Assembly: GCF_014651675.1 (NCBI RefSeq)
Contig: NZ_BMXI01000003.1
Location: 257,604 to 321,603, forward strand
Origin: Roseibacillus persicicus
Lineage (GTDB): Bacteria; Verrucomicrobiota; Verrucomicrobiia; Verrucomicrobiales; Akkermansiaceae
Direction of reading: 5' to 3'
Length of the DNA: 64,000 bases
In this document: in pieces, positions 1 through 8,348 of the stretch
Position numbering within the stretch: the stretch's first letter is position 1
Layout of the letters: each line of letters opens with the position of its first letter
Notes under the pieces: model-generated
The model's database searches: none
What the model saw: the letters and a program-made list of their open reading frames with translations, nothing else
Told to the model about the DNA's origin: nothing
Program-made: the position numbers and the translations under genes

Positions 1-123
1 AGGAGCAGAGCCCGAAATCGTGACTGTCCCTCCCCAGGCCGTCGTCATGGAAGCGGCCAGAACGGCAAACAAGGAGCTCAGTTCGAATCGGCTCAGTTCG
101 AATCGGAATGGGGGACGGGTCAT
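1..123 (-). CDS. Secreted protein, N-terminal fragment (runs off left edge)
   Basis: A minus-strand frame opens at an ATG (complement of 121-123) and stays open for 41 codons to the window edge. The translation starts MTRPPFRFEL, then has a hydrophobic stretch (SSLFAVLAASMTTAW) ending in small residues, followed by GGTVTISGSAP. This looks like a Sec signal peptide of an exported protein. The n-region contains a duplicated RFELS, caused by a 15-bp tandem repeat at 76-105. Only the signal region is inside the window, so the mature function cannot be judged. It is divergent from the AsmA-like gene. The real start could lie further upstream because no clear ribosome-binding site precedes this ATG. 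Confidence 0.5.
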   Translation of the reverse strand, partial: MTRPPFRFELSRFELSSLFAVLAASMTTAWGGTVTISGSAP

Positions 124-361
124 GGCTATAGTTGGGCTTCAGCGAGAGCTCACCTCCATCCTCGACATCAGGCCGCGACGGAAGGTCAGAAATCATCTCA
201 AAATACACTTTCTCTCCTAGACGCTAATCGACTCGTCAGCGCACCAAAAGAAAACGCCGGCAGCCACCTAACCCCTCTTTGGGCTCAAAGCTCCCAGTCG
301 CGAGCGGCTCCAGGCTTCACCTACCCTTTCTTTTCCCCGCGAAAGTGGTAGAATTGGCATT

Positions 362-2854
362 ATGCGCTGCCCGTGGTTTCGTCATTGCCAGTCCTGCTTT
401 GTCGGGATGGTTTTGCTGACGCTGGTGGTCGGCGGCACGATCCTGTGGAAAGTCAATCAGCGCGGCTTCTCCGGAGAATGGGGCGAACGCCTGCAGGAGC
501 AGCTGGATGCCTATGGCCTGCATGCGGAGTTTTCCTCGGTGCGACTCTCCTTTTCGCGCGGCCTGGTGGCCAAGGATCTGTCTATCTTCGCGGACGAGGA
601 TCGGACCACTCTCCTCGCCTCCGCGGACCTTCTTTATCTCGATATTGATCGGGCCATCGCGCTGCGCGGACAGTGGCAAGTCCGTTCCGCCGAGTTCGAA
701 AATGCCTACCTCCGGCTTCCCGATTCCTGTGCCCCGCATCACCTCAGCCAGCTCACGGGAAAGGCCAGCCTCAGCCGCGAAAATGGCTTTGCCATCACCG
801 AGACAACCGGACGTCTCGGCCAACTGGACATCTCCCTCGATGCCAATTTGTTGGATTTTCAACTGCCCGGGGTTTCGGACGGGGGCGAAGAGGACAGCCT
901 GCCGCTGGATGACTTCCTCGCCATGCTTCATCAGGAAATTGAGCACTGGAAGACCTCGGAAACCCTGCCCGCGCACTTGGCCTTGAAGGTGGAGGGCAGC
1001 CTGGCCAAGCCCAGCACCCTCGATGGCAGCTTCCGTTTCACTGCTCCCGTCATCTCCCGGCTGAACTACGAGATGCGCGACCTGAACCTCGCCGGACGCA
1101 TCAACCGCTCTTCCCTGCTCTTGGAGGAAGCCAACTTCAATGACGGCTCCGGCTCTTTCGCAGGAAACGGATTTTATAATTTCCTCAAGCGTCAGGCCAA
1201 CTTCGAGGTCGCCTCCAGTGCCAGCCTGAAGCGTCTGATGCGCACGGGTCTGGGCATCGACAAGTTGTCGCAACTGGAGTTCACCCAGCCCCCCTCAATC
1301 TCCGCCCGAGGTGAACTCTTGTTGCCCCCGGACTCCAGTCCAGAGCTCAGTCTAACAGGAGAAATCAATCTCAAAAAATTCCGTTTTCTCGACGGCGCGT
1401 GGGAGTCACTCACCTCCGACTTTTCCTTACAAAAGAACAACCTCTACCTGCGGGACCTCGTGCTCCAACACCCGGAAGGAAGTCTAACAGGGCAACTCTT
1501 GTTTCAAAACGAGAACGTCCGCTATCAGGCCCATTCCACTCTCCCTCCCCACCTCTTCGACCCCTTCATCGAACCGGATGGGGACATCCGAAAGACCTTG
1601 GATCGCGTCAAATTCGGAGACGACTCCGAAGTGGTGCTCGACTTGGCCGGCAGCATTCGACCCTCCAACCTCACCGACTGGTCGGCCTCGGGTCAGATTC
1701 GGCTCAAAAACTTTTCCTACAACGGAGTCCCCGCCAACTATGCGTCCTCCTCGTTCAACCTCACTCCTCTGCAGGCAATCTACACCCGGCCGGAGATCGA
1801 GTTCGACCTCACCTCCGACCGATCCTACCGCGCCTACGGCGGCCCCGAGCAAGCGGTGGTCCGGGCGGATTCGGTGAGCTATGACGACACGGAAAAGCTG
1901 ACCCGCATCGAGCACCTGCACGGCGTCTGTTGGGTGCCTCCCGTGCTGCGGCTTTTCATCCCCTCGGTTGCCGATTACCTGGAGCGCACTTACCGCACAT
2001 CCGCGCCTCCCGCCTTTTCCTCCTCGGGCGCGATCGACCATCGCCCCGAGCGTAGCCGGACTTCCTTCCACACCCACATCCAGGCTCCCGCTCCTCTCTA
2101 CTACACCTTCCTCGGCAAAGCGGTGGAGCTAAGGGAGACCTCGGCCAAGATTCATACCCACCATCGTCAGGTGGACGTGAGCGAACTCTCTTCCTACGCA
2201 TTCTCCGGGCCCATCAACGGCCAGCTCACCGTTTTGCTCCCCAGCATCCCCGGACGCTCCCCGGACTTTCGTGGAGAACTGCGCTGGACCCGCCTGCGGC
2301 TTTCCGACATTGGCGAAACCTATGGCTTCGAGAAAATCGAGAGCGGCCTTCTGACCGGTCGGATGGACTTTCTGGGAACGGCGGGAAAGATCGAAACCCT
2401 GAACGGAAGCGGGAACTTCGGGCTCGAGCAAGGTGAGCTTTTCAAGGCTCCGGTCTTTGGCCCCCTTTCCCCCCTCATCGCGGGGATACAAGGCCATGAC
2501 CGCGCCTCCCACGAGACCGCCCGCGATGCGTCCGCCAACTTTCTCATTCGTTCCGGCATCCTCCTCACCGACGACTTCATCACCTCCACCGATTCCCTCA
2601 CGGTCAAGGCCGAGGGCTCCATCGACCTCGCCCGCAAGACGCTCGACATGACCGCGCGGGCCGACACCGAGGGCTTGCTCAAGCTCGTCACCCTGCCCCT
2701 CAATCTGACCGGCTTCAGCGGACTCTTTCAGTTCCGCGGCACGGGTTCAGTGGCCGATCCCAAGTGGGAGAACACTCCCTTCACCCGACCCCAGCAAACC
2801 AACAAGCCGCCCCTCTTTGCCGATCCTCCCAAAGGACGGGTGGTTCCCGAGTAA
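362..2854 (+). CDS. AsmA-like inner-membrane-anchored protein
   Basis: An 830-residue protein with one N-terminal membrane segment (about residues 13-29, FVGMVLLTLVVGGTILW) followed by a long periplasmic region rich in alternating beta-strand patterns. The last 150 residues (SGILLTDDFITSTDSLTVKA onwards, with SIDLARKTLDMTARADTEG and FQFRGTGSVADPKW) match the AsmA C-terminal pattern. Known relatives (AsmA, TamB, YhdP) bridge the periplasm and help lipid or outer-membrane-protein transport; that role here is inferred from family. ATG start at 362 has only a weak ribosome site. The next gene, queA, begins 35 bases after the stop on the same strand, so the two may be cotranscribed. Confidence 0.8.
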   Translation: MRCPWFRHCQSCFVGMVLLTLVVGGTILWKVNQRGFSGEWGERLQEQLDAYGLHAEFSSVRLSFSRGLVAKDLSIFADEDRTTLLASADLLYLDIDRAIALRGQWQVRSAEFENAYLRLPDSCAPHHLSQLTGKASLSRENGFAITETTGRLGQLDISLDANLLDFQLPGVSDGGEEDSLPLDDFLAMLHQEIEHWKTSETLPAHLALKVEGSLAKPSTLDGSFRFTAPVISRLNYEMRDLNLAGRINRSSLLLEEANFNDGSGSFAGNGFYNFLKRQANFEVASSASLKRLMRTGLGIDKLSQLEFTQPPSISARGELLLPPDSSPELSLTGEINLKKFRFLDGAWESLTSDFSLQKNNLYLRDLVLQHPEGSLTGQLLFQNENVRYQAHSTLPPHLFDPFIEPDGDIRKTLDRVKFGDDSEVVLDLAGSIRPSNLTDWSASGQIRLKNFSYNGVPANYASSSFNLTPLQAIYTRPEIEFDLTSDRSYRAYGGPEQAVVRADSVSYDDTEKLTRIEHLHGVCWVPPVLRLFIPSVADYLERTYRTSAPPAFSSSGAIDHRPERSRTSFHTHIQAPAPLYYTFLGKAVELRETSAKIHTHHRQVDVSELSSYAFSGPINGQLTVLLPSIPGRSPDFRGELRWTRLRLSDIGETYGFEKIESGLLTGRMDFLGTAGKIETLNGSGNFGLEQGELFKAPVFGPLSPLIAGIQGHDRASHETARDASANFLIRSGILLTDDFITSTDSLTVKAEGSIDLARKTLDMTARADTEGLLKLVTLPLNLTGFSGLFQFRGTGSVADPKWENTPFTRPQQTNKPPLFADPPKGRVVPE

Positions 2855-2889
2855 GTCGCTCTCGGGAGAGACTTTCGCCCTTGGCGGAG

Positions 2890-3897
2890 ATGTCAAATCA
2901 CTCTACCAGTCCTCCCATGCTGCGCACGGCCGACTTTCACTACGACCTCCCTCCCGAGTTGATCGCCTCCCATCCTTTGGAGGAGCGCACGGCCTCGCGC
3001 ATGCTCGTCATCCATCGCGAGAGCGGGCTCATCGAGCACAGGAATTTCGCCGATTTCCCCGACTACATCACGCCGGATGACCTACTTGTCCTGAATGATA
3101 CCAAGGTCGTCCCCGCCCGCTTCTTTTCCAATGATGGCAAGATTGAGCTCCTGCGGGTGGAAGAGATTTCCCATACCCGATGGCGCTCCATGGTGAGGCC
3201 TGGCAAAAAGATGAAGCCCGGCCGCACCGTCGAGATTGGCGAGGCCACCGGAACCGTGGTGGAAGTCGATGAGGACGGAAACCGCATCATCGAGTGGGAC
3301 CAAATGCCCGACCCCGCGCGCGGTGCCCTGGCCCTACCCCACTACATGGAGCGCGACCCCGAGAAGCTGGACGACAATCGCTACCAGACCACGTTCGCGA
3401 AAGAAGAGGGAGCCATCGCCGCGCCCACCGCGGGACTGCACTTCACCCCCGAACTGTTAGAAAAACTCCCGCACAGCTTTCTCACCCTCCACGTTGGCAT
3501 CGGCACCTTTCGTCCCGTCAAAAGCGAGCTCGTCACCGACCATCACATGCATTCGGAGAACTTCCGCCTCTCCCCCGAGACCGCCAGCCGCTTGCGCGAA
3601 AAGTCCGGACGCACCGTCGCAGTTGGCACCACCGTCACCCGCGTGCTCGAGCACTTGGCCGAGGTCCAGCCCGACTACCCCCAGGCCACCAGCGGCGCGA
3701 CCGACATCTTCATCTATCCTCCGCGAAAGCTCAAAGCGGTGGACGCCCTCCTCACCAACTTCCACCTTCCCGAATCCACCCTCCTGATGCTGGTCTCCGC
3801 GATGGCGGGCAAAGACCTCATCATGGAGGCCTATCGCCAGGCGGTGGCCGAGCGTTACCGCTTCTTTTCCTACGGGGATTGCATGCTCATTCTGTAG
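2890..3897 (+). CDS. queA: S-adenosylmethionine:tRNA ribosyltransferase-isomerase QueA
   Basis: QueA transfers the ribosyl group of SAM to preQ1-modified tRNA, giving epoxyqueuosine in the queuosine pathway; it is cytosolic. The sequence shows the family hallmarks: DLLVLNDTKVVPARFF, IAAPTAGLHFTPELLEKL, TLHVGIGTFRPVKSE, DHHMHSENF, FIYPPRKLKAVDALLTNFHL and a C-terminal YRFFSYGDCMLIL. Length (335 residues) fits the family. I place the start at ATG 2890 (MSNHSTSPPMLRTADF); ATG 2917 (MLRTADF) aligns better with the usual family N-terminus and is an alternative. A longer open frame upstream overlaps the AsmA-like gene and is not credible. The motif CTGTTAG lies at 3454. Confidence 0.96.
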   Translation: MSNHSTSPPMLRTADFHYDLPPELIASHPLEERTASRMLVIHRESGLIEHRNFADFPDYITPDDLLVLNDTKVVPARFFSNDGKIELLRVEEISHTRWRSMVRPGKKMKPGRTVEIGEATGTVVEVDEDGNRIIEWDQMPDPARGALALPHYMERDPEKLDDNRYQTTFAKEEGAIAAPTAGLHFTPELLEKLPHSFLTLHVGIGTFRPVKSELVTDHHMHSENFRLSPETASRLREKSGRTVAVGTTVTRVLEHLAEVQPDYPQATSGATDIFIYPPRKLKAVDALLTNFHLPESTLLMLVSAMAGKDLIMEAYRQAVAERYRFFSYGDCMLIL

Positions 3898-3958
3898 CCC
3901 GCGCAGACTCCGGCAGTGACTTTGGGGGCGGAGTTGTAGCACACTCTTGCCACCAGCC

Positions 3959-4972
3959 ATGATCTCGCGCCGCAAGACCCTCTACCCCCTGTCGTCTTCC
4001 CTCCGACAGTATCTCTATCACTTCGGGCGCCAGTCTGAGATTCCTCTCGTCTACGAAGAACTCCATCGCTTCACCGGCTCCGCGCCCTACATCAACCCCT
4101 CGGGCGAAGAGACCCTCTGGCTGACCGTGATGTATCCTCCCGAGGTGATGGCGGAGCTCATTCCGCAGCTCACCGGTATCTATGCCACTTTGAAGATCGG
4201 CGGCGACCTCACCCTGACCGAACACCTCACCGTCGACCGCATCGACTTCGGCTCCTTCGGCAACTCGCGACCCTTCCGCGTCTGCATCCGCAACCTCTTC
4301 AACGGCAACTCGGACTACTATTATGTCAAGACCGCCGATGCTTCCCGACTCTATGGACTGGAGCTGGAACACCTTCTTTCCCCCAACCGGCTCAACTATC
4401 TCGTCAATGGCAACACCCTCATCGAAGAGCACATCGCAGGGGTGCCCGGCGATGTCTTTTTGCGAGATTACCTCAAGCGAAAAGACCTAAACAAAGTGCG
4501 GATCGCGAAGGAGTTCACCAAGTTCAACGAGCGTTGCTTCATCCGCTTGTTAGGCGACATGCGTTCGGTCAACTACGTGGTCGATATCACCCCGGACTTT
4601 GAGGAGATTCAGTATCGCGTGCGGCCCATCGACTTTGACCAACAGTGCTACGAGGGTCGCAGCAAGACCTACCTTTCCTATCACTTCGATTCCAACAAAG
4701 CGATCACCCGGGTCGCCTTCCGCGCCCTCAACCGCAAGACCATCGCGCAATACGTGGAGGAGGAACGCGCGCAGATGGCACGACGCGCCAAGGTCGAACG
4801 CATTCGTCTGAGCTCCCTGCTCTCGGTAATGAAAAAGGACACTCTTTCCCCCGAAATCAACGTGGAAACCCTACGCAACGACCTCGCCTCCTACTACCCC
4901 GGCGAAGACCTCTCCGATTGCAAAACAATGGGCCAACTCACTGCACGCCACCTTGAGATCATGCTGAGCTGA
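3959..4972 (+). CDS. Conserved protein of unknown function
   Basis: A 337-residue soluble protein starting MISRRKTLYPLSSSL, with no signal peptide or membrane segment. I do not recognise a characterised domain. Visible features are a compact N-terminal half with many Tyr/Phe/Arg residues, a central acidic-basic stretch (FLRDYLKRKDLNKVRIAKEF) and a C-terminal Arg-rich helix (EEERAQMARRAKVERIR) followed by a predicted helical tail. It sits 61 bases after queA and is followed by a stem-loop, suggesting it may end that transcription unit. An in-frame TTG twelve bases upstream is an alternative start. Base composition and codon use resemble the neighbours, so it looks native. Confidence 0.75.
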   Translation: MISRRKTLYPLSSSLRQYLYHFGRQSEIPLVYEELHRFTGSAPYINPSGEETLWLTVMYPPEVMAELIPQLTGIYATLKIGGDLTLTEHLTVDRIDFGSFGNSRPFRVCIRNLFNGNSDYYYVKTADASRLYGLELEHLLSPNRLNYLVNGNTLIEEHIAGVPGDVFLRDYLKRKDLNKVRIAKEFTKFNERCFIRLLGDMRSVNYVVDITPDFEEIQYRVRPIDFDQQCYEGRSKTYLSYHFDSNKAITRVAFRALNRKTIAQYVEEERAQMARRAKVERIRLSSLLSVMKKDTLSPEINVETLRNDLASYYPGEDLSDCKTMGQLTARHLEIMLS

Positions 4973-4980
4973 ATGCGATA

Positions 4981-5016
4981 GCGAAGAGTCCCGCGCAGTG
5001 CGACCCGGGACTTCGC
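4981..5016 (+). terminator. Stem-loop after the unknown protein, probable terminator
   Basis: GCGAA (4981-4985) and GTCCCG (4988-4993) pair with CGGGAC (5006-5011) and TTCGC (5012-5016), giving an 11-bp stem with a two-base bulge and a 12-base loop, eight bases after the stop codon at 4972. No T-run follows, so it may be Rho-assisted or only protect an mRNA end. Confidence 0.4.
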
Positions 5017-5050
5017 TGGCAGAGCCCCGCCTTTCGTCAGGACCGAAGTT

Positions 5051-5929
5051 GTGGCAGACTTCATCCGCATCATGAGTCCTCCGGAAGCCCTCAACCTCCT
5101 CAACGCCAAGTTGACCGAACATGGTCTCACCGCGCGGGGTTGGACCGGTCGTCTCGACAATGCCGAGCGCCGCTTTGGGCTTTGCAGTCCGGCAAAAAAG
5201 GAAATCTCCATCAGCCGAACCCTGGCCGCGCTCAATCCGGAAGAGGAAGTCCTCGATACCATTCTGCACGAAATCGCCCACGCCCTGGCCGCCATCGAGA
5301 CCGGAGAGAACTGCGGACACGACGAACGCTGGAAGGCCATTTGCCGCCGGATCGGAGCGCGTCCCGAGCGCTGTTACGACAGTGACGAAGTCGCCGCTCC
5401 CGAGTCCCCCTGGGTGCTCGCTCACTCGGAAACCGGAGAAATCTTTTCCCACTATCACCGCAAGCCGGACAAGGACCTCTCGCAAACCTTCATCAGAGGC
5501 CGCAAGAAGGAAACCTTGGGAAAGCTCGAGGTCCTTCCCAATCCCAAGTTCTCGCAAGGCCCCATCGAGTATCTCGACCGCACCACGGTCCTGAACCTTC
5601 AAGAACGCATCCTCGCGCAGCTGGGACCGCTTGCGGAAGAATGCGGGCTGACCCTATCGGCGGGAAAGAGCCAATACTCCTCCACCGAAGCGACCGTGGG
5701 CATCTGCGTTTCCCTCGAACCCGCCGACGGCCTCGACCCCGAGGAACGGCTCTTCCGCGAATATGCCCCCCTTTTTGGACTCACCGAGCACGACTATCGC
5801 CGCAACTTCCACTCCAACGGCGAACCCTTTCAACTCGTTGGACTCAAACCCCGCAATCGCAAGTATCCCCTCATCGGCGAAAACGCGAAGGGCACCCGCT
5901 ACAAGTTCCCCCTCGAGGTCCTTCGTTAG
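5051..5929 (+). CDS. SprT-like zinc metallopeptidase-domain protein
   Basis: A 292-residue protein with the zinc signature HEIAHAL (about residues 73-79) followed by NCGHDERWKAICRRIGA, which supplies the third His ligand as in SprT/SPRTN-type domains. The second half (from about residue 125) has no motif I can name. SPRTN relatives cleave DNA-protein crosslinks, but bacterial SprT proteins are poorly characterised, so the substrate is unknown. The start is GTG at 5051, supported by AGGA about nine bases upstream; ATG 5072 (MSPPEALNLL) is an alternative. It converges on the small membrane-protein gene, with only five bases between the stops. Confidence 0.78.
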   Translation: MADFIRIMSPPEALNLLNAKLTEHGLTARGWTGRLDNAERRFGLCSPAKKEISISRTLAALNPEEEVLDTILHEIAHALAAIETGENCGHDERWKAICRRIGARPERCYDSDEVAAPESPWVLAHSETGEIFSHYHRKPDKDLSQTFIRGRKKETLGKLEVLPNPKFSQGPIEYLDRTTVLNLQERILAQLGPLAEECGLTLSAGKSQYSSTEATVGICVSLEPADGLDPEERLFREYAPLFGLTEHDYRRNFHSNGEPFQLVGLKPRNRKYPLIGENAKGTRYKFPLEVLR

Positions 5930-5934
5930 TCGGC

Positions 5935-6303
5935 TCACACCCCGGCCAGGGCGCAAACCGAGGCCCCAAAGTAGCCCCCGATAAAAAACAAACAGGCCAC
6001 ACCCATGAGGGTATGATGGGCCTGCTCATAACCTTTCCCTCCCCACCACCAACGGGCGTGAACGAAGAGCGCGATGCCCAGGTAAAAAGCTGCCATCCAG
6101 CGCGCGGAATCTCCATAGAGTTCGACAATTCCCCGGCTCGACAAATAGAAGGATTCGCGCAGGAGAAAACTTTTGCCGGCATAGGCAAAAATGAGCAAAG
6201 GCAAAACCAGTCCCAGCCCATAGATCGACCAAGCCTGTGACCCGCCTGGAGCCATCAGTCCACTCGCATCGTCCAGAATCGAACCCTTGTCCCTGCGCCT
6301 CAT
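5935..6303 (-). CDS. Small three-helix membrane protein of the metal-uptake operon
   Basis: A 122-residue protein starting MRRRDKGSILDDASG with three hydrophobic segments: SIYGLGLVLPLLIFAYAG, WMAAFYLGIALFVHAR and LMGVACLFFIGGYFGA. It is most likely in the inner membrane. It starts 30 bases after the stop of the metal ABC permease on the same strand and is probably the last gene of that operon. I do not recognise its family; a metal-related accessory role is inferred only from position. GTG at 6306, one codon upstream of the chosen ATG, is an alternative start. It ends almost touching the convergent SprT-like gene. Confidence 0.65.
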   Translation of the reverse strand: MRRRDKGSILDDASGLMAPGGSQAWSIYGLGLVLPLLIFAYAGKSFLLRESFYLSSRGIVELYGDSARWMAAFYLGIALFVHARWWWGGKGYEQAHHTLMGVACLFFIGGYFGASVCALAGV

Positions 6304-6333
6304 CACTGAGGATAAGTTTTTCCAGTCGCGACC

Positions 6334-7173
6334 TCAATGCTGATGTCGGCGGGAAGCATACCCATCGCGCAGCCGCCGAATCAAGACCGCCAGCAGAAAC
6401 ATCGAGGTGATCACCACGACCATGAAGGCACCGATTGGCTGATTGAAAATCGTGGCCCCCAGAAATCCCAGACCGGCCCCCAGCGCCCCAGTCACTCCGC
6501 TCCAGAAAAAGAGGCCCCGCACCGAGCCCACCAACTGGCGCACCGTCGCGGCGGGAGTGACGATGAAACCAAGCGCGAGAATCGCCCCCACCGCTTGCAA
6601 AGTCGTCACCAGCACCAGAATGAGAAGCGCGAAGAGACCATAGTTCAGCACCGAGGTGCGCACTCCCAAGGTCGCCGCCACATCAGGCTCGAAAAGAGTC
6701 GCGAGAATGGGTCGACGCAGAAACGCCAGCACCGTAACCGCCAACACTCCCACGCCATAGCTCATCCAAAGGTCCGCGTCGGACATGCCGACGATGTTGC
6801 CTAACAGCCAGTCTTCCAATCCCCCCGCGCCCTCGTAACGAGTCAGCATCATGACCCCAGTGGCAAAGGCCCCGGTCATAAGCACCGCAAGCACAGTCTC
6901 CTCGCCGACCATGGACTTGCGCGCGAAAAACACCGCCCCCAATCCCACCAAGGCTGCAGCGGCCAAAGCCCCCAGATAAACGCCTACTGTCGAAAGACCG
7001 GCTAACAAGACGACGGCGGCAATCCCGGGAAAGACCGAGTGACTGAGCGCACCCAACTTGAGCGGACTGCGATGGAGCACCACGAAGGCACTCACGAAAC
7101 CATTGGTAAAACCAATCATCACCGCAGCCAGAAGCGCCCGCCGCATGAGCCCCAATTCAAAGACTTCAAACAT
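6334..7173 (-). CDS. Metal ABC transporter permease (ZnuB/TroC family)
   Basis: A 279-residue ABC-3 family permease with about eight hydrophobic helices. It forms the inner-membrane channel for Zn2+ or Mn2+ import with the ATPase and binding protein encoded next to it. Typical family segments are AVMIGFTNGFVSAFVVLHRSPLKLGA near the N-terminus and LQAVGAILALGFIVTPAATVRQL near residue 210. The start is ATG 7173 (MFEVFELGLMRRAL), supported by AAGGAG about eight bases upstream, one of the few good ribosome sites here. It overlaps the end of the ATPase gene by eight bases, indicating translational coupling. Zinc is favoured over manganese because of the His-rich partners. Confidence 0.92.
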   Translation of the reverse strand: MFEVFELGLMRRALLAAVMIGFTNGFVSAFVVLHRSPLKLGALSHSVFPGIAAVVLLAGLSTVGVYLGALAAAALVGLGAVFFARKSMVGEETVLAVLMTGAFATGVMMLTRYEGAGGLEDWLLGNIVGMSDADLWMSYGVGVLAVTVLAFLRRPILATLFEPDVAATLGVRTSVLNYGLFALLILVLVTTLQAVGAILALGFIVTPAATVRQLVGSVRGLFFWSGVTGALGAGLGFLGATIFNQPIGAFMVVVITSMFLLAVLIRRLRDGYASRRHQH

Positions 7174-7933
7174 GGAGCTCTCCTTTCTGCAGACCGAGAA
7201 CCTCGCGAACCTCAACCCGCGCCATCACCTCGCTGACTTCTCCGAAGGCGACCTGTCGCTTCTTCATCACCAGCGCTTGATCAAAAATCGCTTCCACCGT
7301 GGCCAGATTGTGATGGGAGGCAATGACGAGGTGCCCGCGCGTGCCGAGGTCTTTCAAGGTCTCCGCCAACTCCGCGCCACTTTCCACATCCAGACCAGTG
7401 AAGGGCTCGTCCAGCATCACGATGTGTGCTTCCTGCGCCAACGCCCGCGCGAGAAAGGCCCGCTGCCGTTGACCGCCACTGAGAGCATCGATTTGGCGAT
7501 GGGCCAGATCTTCGAGCCGCATCACCGCAATGGCCTCCTCGACCTTTTCCTCATCAATCTTGCGGGAGGCTTTCCAAAAGCCCACATGCGGCAGCCGCCC
7601 CATCGCCACCACTTCGCGCACGGTGACTGGAAAGCCTTCGCGATGACGGTCCAATTGAGGCAAGTAGGCAATCTCGCGCGTCGATCCCGTTAAAGCCTGA
7701 CCCCGCCAGAGAATCGACCCGTGCTCCGCCTTCAAGAGTCCCGCCAAGGTCCGAATGAGCGTGCTCTTGCCCGCGCCATTGGGCCCCAACAGCGCCAGAC
7801 GATTGCCACAGGTGGTGGCAAAGTCCACTTCGCAAAGAGCGGTCACCGACCCGTAAGTCACGCACAGCCCCTCGACTTCCAGCCGATGCGGAGAATGGCC
7901 CGGCTCATAGTGATGGTCGCAGCACTCACTCAT
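7166..7933 (-). CDS. Metal ABC transporter ATP-binding protein (ZnuC-like)
   Basis: A 255-residue ATPase that powers metal import. Visible motifs are Walker A GPNGAGKST (about residues 50-58), Q-loop AYLPQLDRH, signature LSGGQRQR, Walker B HIVMLDEPFTGLD and the switch His in VIASHHN. The N-terminus carries an extra metal-binding-looking cluster, SECCDHHYEPGHSPH, before the ATPase core; such an extension is not usual and may sense or buffer the metal. It overlaps the small secreted-protein gene upstream by eight bases and the permease gene downstream by eight bases, so all three are probably translated from one message. Confidence 0.93.
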   Translation of the reverse strand: MSECCDHHYEPGHSPHRLEVEGLCVTYGSVTALCEVDFATTCGNRLALLGPNGAGKSTLIRTLAGLLKAEHGSILWRGQALTGSTREIAYLPQLDRHREGFPVTVREVVAMGRLPHVGFWKASRKIDEEKVEEAIAVMRLEDLAHRQIDALSGGQRQRAFLARALAQEAHIVMLDEPFTGLDVESGAELAETLKDLGTRGHLVIASHHNLATVEAIFDQALVMKKRQVAFGEVSEVMARVEVREVLGLQKGELHV

Positions 7934-8348
7934 GAAACTTCACCTCCACCTCTTCCAACAACTCTCCTTCACCCCAGATATTCAGCACAATCTCGGGCAT
8001 CGCCCCCGCCCAGAGAGTGACCTTCATCGCGGTCTCCGGGGTGCCTTCGACAAACTCCGCCGCCACCACGAGAACCTCACCGTGCTTTTCTAACAGACAC
8101 TCAAATTCCCCCTCCCGCTCCGGGCCCTCGATGCGGCCCAAGACCTCGTCGCCACGGCGAAGCTCCATCCAGACAAACTCGTGGACCGCGACCACGCTCA
8201 CATCCGTGACCCAGCCCTCCGCGGACTCCAGGGCCACTACCTCGTCGGAAGATACGCTCGCCTGTCCCGTCACCAACGACAAAGGCCAGGCCAGCAAAGC
8301 TAACCCAGCCAATAGTAAAAAACCTTCCCTCAGTGGCGCATCTCTCAT
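7926..8348 (-). CDS. Small exported protein coupled to the metal ABC genes
   Basis: A 140-residue protein with an N-terminal hydrophobic segment (FLLLAGLALLAWPLSLVTG) that reads as a signal peptide or anchor, followed by a mostly beta-type acidic domain with no cysteine pair or obvious metal site. I do not recognise the family. Its start codon overlaps the stop of the binding-protein gene (ATGA overlap) and its end overlaps the ATPase start by eight bases, so it sits inside the core transporter operon rather than beside it. A periplasmic accessory or regulatory role in metal uptake is inferred from this coupling only. Confidence 0.7.
   Translation of the reverse strand: MRDAPLREGFLLLAGLALLAWPLSLVTGQASVSSDEVVALESAEGWVTDVSVVAVHEFVWMELRRGDEVLGRIEGPEREGEFECLLEKHGEVLVVAAEFVEGTPETAMKVTLWAGAMPEIVLNIWGEGELLEEVEVKFHE

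Noticed and set aside
76-105. GTTCGAATC words resembling a tRNA T-loop
   Set aside because: They occur as a tandem 15-bp repeat inside a coding sequence and no acceptor or anticodon stems surround them.
20-220. 66-codon plus-strand frame at the left edge
   Set aside because: It overlaps the minus-strand signal peptide gene and has no protein-like pattern or ribosome site.
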